Assembly: GCF_044891285.1 (NCBI RefSeq)
Contig: NZ_JAUIYO010000003.1
Coordinates: 124,001-188,000, forward strand
Reading direction: 5' to 3'
Length of the DNA stretch: 64,000 nucleotides
Source of the DNA: Pseudobacillus lumedeiriae
Lineage (GTDB): Bacteria > Bacillota > Bacilli > Bacillales > Domibacillaceae
Shown here: in pieces, positions 59,830-64,000 of the stretch
Layout of the letters: the number at the start of each line of letters is the position of its first letter
Numbering within the stretch: position 1 is the stretch's first letter
The notes under the pieces: generated by a model
Databases searched by the model: none
Told to the model about the DNA's origin: nothing
The model's input: only the letters and a program-made list of their open reading frames with translations
Position numbers and translations under genes: made by a program

Positions 59830-60792
59830 TTATTTTTTATCTTGAATGAGCCCAACAAGAATTTCAGCCACTTTGTTGGTATCGTGACGGACCATCCCAT
59901 CTTCACGAATCACGATTTCGTCAAAAATAACGTTAAGTCCAAGTGATTTCAACAAATCCACATCATAAACAACCGGTTTAGCCATTTCTTCTTTATATTT
60001 TTCTTGAATATGCTCCGGAATCAAATCATCATTCACTAAAATCGTATCTATAAACGCACAGGACATATGATCATAAATCGCCTTCACATGATCGCTTGCT
60101 GTGAAATCAAGCGTTTCGCCAGCCTGTGTCATTAAGTTACAAATGTATACTTTCTTTGCCGCTGAACGGCACACTTCTTCTCCGATTTGCGGCACGAGCA
60201 GGTTTGGCAAAATACTCGTATATAAACTGCCGGGACCGACGATAATTAAATCAGCTTCTCTAATCGCTCGAATCGTTTCAGGAAGCGGCTTGATGTTTTC
60301 AGGCGATAGAAATACCCGTTTAATTCTTTTTCCTGAATACGGGATTTTAGACTCACCTGAGACAACCGTCCCGTCTTCCATTTCTGCATGAAGCACGACG
60401 CTTTGATTCGCTGCCGGCAGCACTTTTCCACGCACATTTAACACTTTACTCATTTCTTGCACAGCGTGAACGAAGTCACCGGTAATCGAGGTTAATGCCG
60501 CAATCATTAAGTTGCCGAGAGAATGCCCGGACAGTTCATTTTTCGTGCTGAACCGATGCTGGAACAGCGTTTCTACAAGCGGTTCAACGTCCGACAAAGC
60601 CGCCAGTACATTGCGTATATCTCCCGGAGGAGGAATATTCAATTCATCCCGCAAACGTCCTGAACTGCCGCCATCATCAGCAACAGTCACAATCGCCGTT
60701 AAATCAATTGGGTGCTTTTTTAAGCCGCGCAGAAGAACAGACAATCCGGTGCCGCCACCGATAATAACAACTTTGCGTCCTTTTTTCTTCAT
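59830..60792 (-). CDS. yvcK: gluconeogenesis factor YvcK
   Basis: 320-aa UDP-sugar-binding protein of the CofD-like family, needed for growth on gluconeogenic carbon and for correct cell shape. GGGTGLSVLLRGLK at the N-terminus, TVADDGGSSGRLR, and GPGSLYTSILPNLLV are conserved. Overlaps rapZ by 4 bp. Confidence 0.96.
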   Translation of the reverse strand: MKKKGRKVVIIGGGTGLSVLLRGLKKHPIDLTAIVTVADDGGSSGRLRDELNIPPPGDIRNVLAALSDVEPLVETLFQHRFSTKNELSGHSLGNLMIAALTSITGDFVHAVQEMSKVLNVRGKVLPAANQSVVLHAEMEDGTVVSGESKIPYSGKRIKRVFLSPENIKPLPETIRAIREADLIIVGPGSLYTSILPNLLVPQIGEEVCRSAAKKVYICNLMTQAGETLDFTASDHVKAIYDHMSCAFIDTILVNDDLIPEHIQEKYKEEMAKPVVYDVDLLKSLGLNVIFDEIVIREDGMVRHDTNKVAEILVGLIQDKK

Positions 60793-61682
60793 GTCGCTTG
60801 AACCGTTTTCTTGTGAATATCCCGATGCGTAATGCGCGTCTGATAATCACTGGCAAAGTAGCTGCCAATGTATTCTGCTAAAGCGACAGAACGATGCTGT
60901 CCCCCTGTGCAGCCAATGGCGATCACGAGCTGTGACTTGCCTTCCATTTTATAGTGCGGCAGCATAAATGAAAGCAAATCAAGCACTTTTTCAAGAAATT
61001 TCTGCGTGTCATTCCATTTCATTACATAGCTTGATACATCAGCCTCAAGCCCTGTGCGCGGACGCAAATGGTCGATGTAATGCGGGTTTGGTAAAAAACG
61101 AACGTCGAATACGAGATCTGCATCGATCGGCAGGCCATGTTTAAAACCGAAAGACATGACATTCACTGTAAAAACGGCTTTTTTATCAGGGGAAAATTCC
61201 CCTAAAATCTTCTCGCGCAATTCTTTTGGCTTCATATTAGATGTATTATAAATGATATGTGCCCGTCCCTTTAAATCTTCCAGAAGTCCACGCTCCTGCC
61301 GAATGCCGTCAAGCGGGAGTCCTGTTGGTGAAAGCGGATGGGAGCGCCTTGTCTCTTTATAACGGCGGACAAGCACAGAATCTTCTGCATCCAAAAACAA
61401 TAATTTAGGAGTCACAGAAGCCATCTCAGCCGCTTCGTCCAGCGACTGAAACAAATAATCAAAAAACTCCCGGCCGCGCATATCCATGACGACTGCTACT
61501 TTATTCATTTGATTGCCTGAATCCTTCATCAGTTCCAAAAACTTCGGAAGCAAAGTCGGCGGCAAATTATCGACGCAATAAAAACCAAGATCTTCAAAGC
61601 TTTGAATGGCTACTGTTTTCCCGGCGCCAGACATGCCGGTAATAATCACTAACTGCATATCATTCCCCGCATGATTGCTCAT
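60789..61682 (-). CDS. rapZ: RapZ/YvcJ nucleotide-binding protein
   Basis: 297 aa. N-terminal P-loop GMSGAGKT (about 15-22) and Walker B-like AVVMDMRGREF; C-terminal domain with GCTGGQHRSVALAEYI. ATG at 61682 gives the family length; the longer reading is unsupported. In B. subtilis YvcJ hydrolyses GTP and affects competence; in E. coli RapZ controls GlmZ sRNA. Overlaps yvcK. Confidence 0.95.
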   Translation of the reverse strand: MSNHAGNDMQLVIITGMSGAGKTVAIQSFEDLGFYCVDNLPPTLLPKFLELMKDSGNQMNKVAVVMDMRGREFFDYLFQSLDEAAEMASVTPKLLFLDAEDSVLVRRYKETRRSHPLSPTGLPLDGIRQERGLLEDLKGRAHIIYNTSNMKPKELREKILGEFSPDKKAVFTVNVMSFGFKHGLPIDADLVFDVRFLPNPHYIDHLRPRTGLEADVSSYVMKWNDTQKFLEKVLDLLSFMLPHYKMEGKSQLVIAIGCTGGQHRSVALAEYIGSYFASDYQTRITHRDIHKKTVQAT

Positions 61683-61719
61683 TCCCATTCCCCTTTCCTT
61701 TTTGGAGGTCATTAAACAG

Positions 61720-61834
61720 GAGCTGTCCCACAAAAAACCAACCTCTCCGGGCATTCTTCTAGATAACCGTTCCTTATTCATTGCAGAACGAGATATCGGG
61801 TGAGAGGGGCAACATCTTGTATTCGAGACAGCTC
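61720..61834. repeat. long nested hairpin between yvcI and rapZ
   Basis: Nested arms: GAGCTGTC / GACAGCTC, CCTCTC / GAGAGG, and an inner GATAxCCGTTC / GAACGxGATATC-like pair. About 115 bp that can fold as one stem within the operon. Confidence 0.6.
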
Positions 61835-61862
61835 TTGCTTTTATGCTCCCTGCTTATTTTTC

Positions 61863-62321
61863 TCAATTCGGGTCAAGCCGATAAGAAAGCAGCTTAAAAT
61901 CAGGCGTGTATGTAAAAGCGCCATAAATCGTACCTGTTCCATGGATCATATACTCTAATATGTGACGGTCCCCTTCCGCCATCGGCAATTCTTTGATTTT
62001 CTCGACAGGATGCCAGTCGAGCTGACCTTCCTCACATTCTTTCACTGATACACCGTCGCTTTCCTCAGCGAAAAAAGTGAACATCATCCACTCGGAAATA
62101 ATATCGTCTCCATCTTTAATAATAAATGTAAAAATGCCTTTCACAGTAGGCCGGCGCAAATAAATACCTGTTTCTTCCCTATACTCCCTGATCACCGCAT
62201 CCCGAATAGATTCTCCGGGCTCCATTTTCCCGCCCGGAGCAACCCACCAATTGCGGCGGGGTTTTTGCAGAAGCAACACTTTATCATCTTTTAACAACAA
62301 ACAATTCGTTACACGCTGCAC
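61863..62321 (-). CDS. yvcI: Nudix hydrolase YvcI
   Basis: 152-aa pyrophosphohydrolase. Nudix box GGKMEPGESIRDAVIREYREETGI (GX5EX7REUXEEXGU) at about 36-58. The GTG start (MQRVTNC...) is chosen for the strong GGAGGTG before it and agreement with B. subtilis YvcI; an ATG-start reading from 62393 would add 24 residues. Substrate unknown, probably a nucleoside di- or triphosphate derivative. Confidence 0.92.
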   Translation of the reverse strand: MQRVTNCLLLKDDKVLLLQKPRRNWWVAPGGKMEPGESIRDAVIREYREETGIYLRRPTVKGIFTFIIKDGDDIISEWMMFTFFAEESDGVSVKECEEGQLDWHPVEKIKELPMAEGDRHILEYMIHGTGTIYGAFTYTPDFKLLSYRLDPN

Positions 62322-62428
62322 ATTTTTCACCTCCGGACGGACACCGAAATCAAAAGATCTCAGATCATTCGCCTGTTCTATCATTCTTACCATTATACTA
62401 TGTTCTTTCCACCGATCTCAATGCCATA

Positions 62429-62592
62429 CTAAGAAAAGCAGAAGTGGCTTGCTTACCCCCGACAAGCACTAGACGAATCTCATGGAAAGGTCGTTCTTTT
62501 CCTTTCCCGGAGATTTGGCTTGTGACCTCGAGGGGGTAGCCGCTGGAGCTGGACAATAAGAAAAGCAGAGCGGCTTGCTCACCCTTCATTAG
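62429..62592. repeat. family A-type palindromic repeat (diverged unit plus fragment)
   Basis: AAGAAAAGCAGAAGTGGCTTGC, CCCCGACAAGCACTAG, GGCTTGTGACCTCGAGGGGG, GAGCTGGACAATAAG, then the beginning of another unit. Same architecture as the 7098-7580 block with a different central stem. Confidence 0.7.
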
Positions 62593-62609
62593 ATATGAAC
62601 ACAAAAAAA

Positions 62610-62680
62610 GGCTGTTCCTGCGGTGATGATTTACACAGCTCGTTTTAGCCGCGGCAATCACACCGATCATCGGAACAACC
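62610..62680. repeat. imperfect hairpin between trxB and yvcI
   Basis: GGCTGTTCC-TGCGGTGATGATT opposes AATCACACCGATCATC-GGAACAACC. The palindrome is about 70 bp; possibly another dispersed element or a terminator. Confidence 0.5.
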
Positions 62681-62721
62681 TCAACAAAAGGGATATAATC
62701 AAACATAGAAGGGGTATAGCT

Positions 62722-62862
62722 TCAGGCTGTTGACAAACGCTCGCTTTCTTCGTTGTCCGCCTGTCTGCGGTGCTCATCCATGACCCTGTTGGCCATTACG
62801 CTCCCCACCAGGCTTCGCACCTCGAAAGACAAGGGTTTTCAATCAGCTTGATAGTGTCTACA
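62722..62862 (+). repeat. family C element, full-length copy
   Basis: TTCAGGCTGTTGACAAACGC, TCGCTTTCTTCGTTG at one end and GACAAGGGTTTTCAATCAGC at the other. Shares both ends with the shorter copy at 38601-38672. With the two preceding repeats it fills most of the 604-bp yvcI-trxB gap; no gene is seen there. Confidence 0.65.
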
Positions 62863-62925
62863 ATGTAGCATATATTTATTTCAACTTCATTACGAGCCAA
62901 TTAACATACTGTTAAACTTATGTTC

Positions 62926-63870
62926 TTACATGAATTTTTCTTTTAATTCTTCCACATAGCTTTGAGCCGCTTGAGCAGCAATGCTTCCATCCCCAGTAGC
63001 AGTAACAATTTGACGAAGTGTTTTCTCCCGTACATCGCCAGCAGCAAAAATGCCTGGTACGCTCGTTTCCATTTGGTCATTCGTGACAATGTAACCCGCT
63101 TCATTTGTAATGCCTAGGTTCAAGAATGGCTTTGTTAACGGCACCATGCCTACGTAAATGAACACGCCGTCAATAGGAATTTCCCGCTCTTCGCCGTTCT
63201 CTGTAGAAACGAGCGTCACACTGCCCACTTTCCCGTCTTTTTCATTAATTTCCTTTACTGTAGAATTCCAGATAAAGTCAACTTTTTCATTCTTAAATGC
63301 GCGGTCTTGTAGAATTTTTTGAGCACGTAGTTCATCGCGGCGATGAATAATCGTCACATTTTTCGCAAAGCGCGTTAAATACGTTCCCTCTTCAACAGCC
63401 GAGTCTCCGCCGCCGATGACAACAAGATCCTTCTCTTTAAAGAAAGCGCCGTCACACACTGCACAATAAGACACACCGCGGCCGGTTAATTCCTTTTCTC
63501 CCGCCACACCAAGTTTTTTCCATTCTGCACCAGTAGTAATAATGACAGAACGAGCTTTAAAATCTTTCGTGCCTGCTTTAATGGTTTTATATTCTTCACC
63601 ATCAATGATTTCTTTAATGTCGCCGTATGCATATTCAGCGCCAAATTTTTTCGCATGATCAAACATTTTTGTTGATAGTTCCGGGCCAAGGATATGATCA
63701 TATCCCGGGTAGTTCTCTACCTCTTCTGTGTTCGCCATTTGCCCGCCCGGTACACCTCGCTCGATCATTAACGTAGAAAGATTGGCACGTGATGTATAAA
63801 CAGCAGCTGTCATCCCTGCTGGTCCTGCTCCAATAATAATGACATCATAAATTTTGTCTTCCACTGTCAA
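62926..63870 (-). CDS. trxB: thioredoxin reductase
   Basis: 314-aa NADPH-dependent flavoenzyme reducing thioredoxin. FAD motif GAGPAGMTAAVYTSRA (about 14-29), redox-active CAVC (about 134-137, in SYCAVCDGAFF), NADPH motif GGGDSAVEEG and C-terminal GIFAAGDVR. TTG start behind GGAGTGG, with GTG two codons later as an alternative. First gene of the trxB-yvcI-rapZ block. Confidence 0.97.
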   Translation of the reverse strand: MTVEDKIYDVIIIGAGPAGMTAAVYTSRANLSTLMIERGVPGGQMANTEEVENYPGYDHILGPELSTKMFDHAKKFGAEYAYGDIKEIIDGEEYKTIKAGTKDFKARSVIITTGAEWKKLGVAGEKELTGRGVSYCAVCDGAFFKEKDLVVIGGGDSAVEEGTYLTRFAKNVTIIHRRDELRAQKILQDRAFKNEKVDFIWNSTVKEINEKDGKVGSVTLVSTENGEEREIPIDGVFIYVGMVPLTKPFLNLGITNEAGYIVTNDQMETSVPGIFAAGDVREKTLRQIVTATGDGSIAAQAAQSYVEELKEKFM

Positions 63871-64000
63871 AACAAGCCACTCCTTTTCTTCTATAAGTGT
63901 ATCGATATCCTAAATCGTATAGTTTATTCTTCTCTTTCATCCTAATCAATTCATGGTTTTCCGTCTATTTTTCTGCTCACTACAGCCGGTCGCGAACATG

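Overview
The window comes from a low-to-mid GC, endospore-forming member of the Bacillaceae (Firmicutes), outside the close B. subtilis group. The evidence is a CotF/YhcQ-type spore coat protein, SigD- and SigB-like promoters, CtsR and Fur boxes, AGGAGG-type ribosome binding sites, and two blocks with classic Bacillus gene order: rpoN-grx-gap-pgk-tpiA-gpmI-eno-secG-est-rnr-smpB-ssrA and trxB-yvcI-rapZ-yvcK-whiA-crh next to clpP.

Layout. 1-7.1 kb: aerotaxis sensor HemAT, an HxlR regulator divergent from a nitroreductase, nagB, an alkyltransferase, an S66-family protein lacking its nucleophile, and small proteins. 7.1-10.6 kb: a tandem palindromic repeat block, a two-component system, two paralogous DUF1540 miniproteins and the deletion scar of a manganese catalase gene. 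10.8-15.4 kb: a petrobactin-type siderophore importer (yclNOPQ order) with a Fur box and a large palindrome that probably binds the adjacent MarR regulator. 15.4-24.2 kb: DUF3231, MMPL exporter, DEAD-box helicase, spore coat protein, DUF2512, paired short-chain dehydrogenases, MarR and DedA. 24.2-29.4 kb: polar amino acid ABC importer and an ABC exporter-TetR operon with tandem operators. 29.4-36.7 kb: a two-component system followed by Sco1-like and His-rich YtkA-like lipoproteins that share its promoter motif, then a Fur-controlled ferric iron ABC importer. 36.9-43.0 kb: YvbH, GntR/FCD, BrnQ, CarD and a diguanylate cyclase. 43.1-44.1 kb: an AT-rich rifamycin ADP-ribosyltransferase unit bracketed by 22-bp direct repeats, beside ssrA. 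44.1-64 kb: housekeeping core (tmRNA/SmpB/RNase R, glycolysis, sigma-54, tRNA-Arg, ClpP, Crh, WhiA, YvcK, RapZ, Nudix, TrxB).

The core genes are conventional. The unusual material is mostly non-coding or decayed: at least three families of short dispersed palindromic elements, one with a copy that supplies part of the whiA stop codon; a 68-bp insertion with an apparent 8-bp target duplication between rnr and smpB; the cassette-like arr unit; the loss of cggR from in front of gap, leaving an operator-like sequence and a C-terminal remnant; and several operators that can be assigned to adjacent regulators. I see no CRISPR array, prophage, complete insertion sequence, rRNA or recognisable known riboswitch. 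Names and functions rest on reading the sequences by eye, not on database searches.
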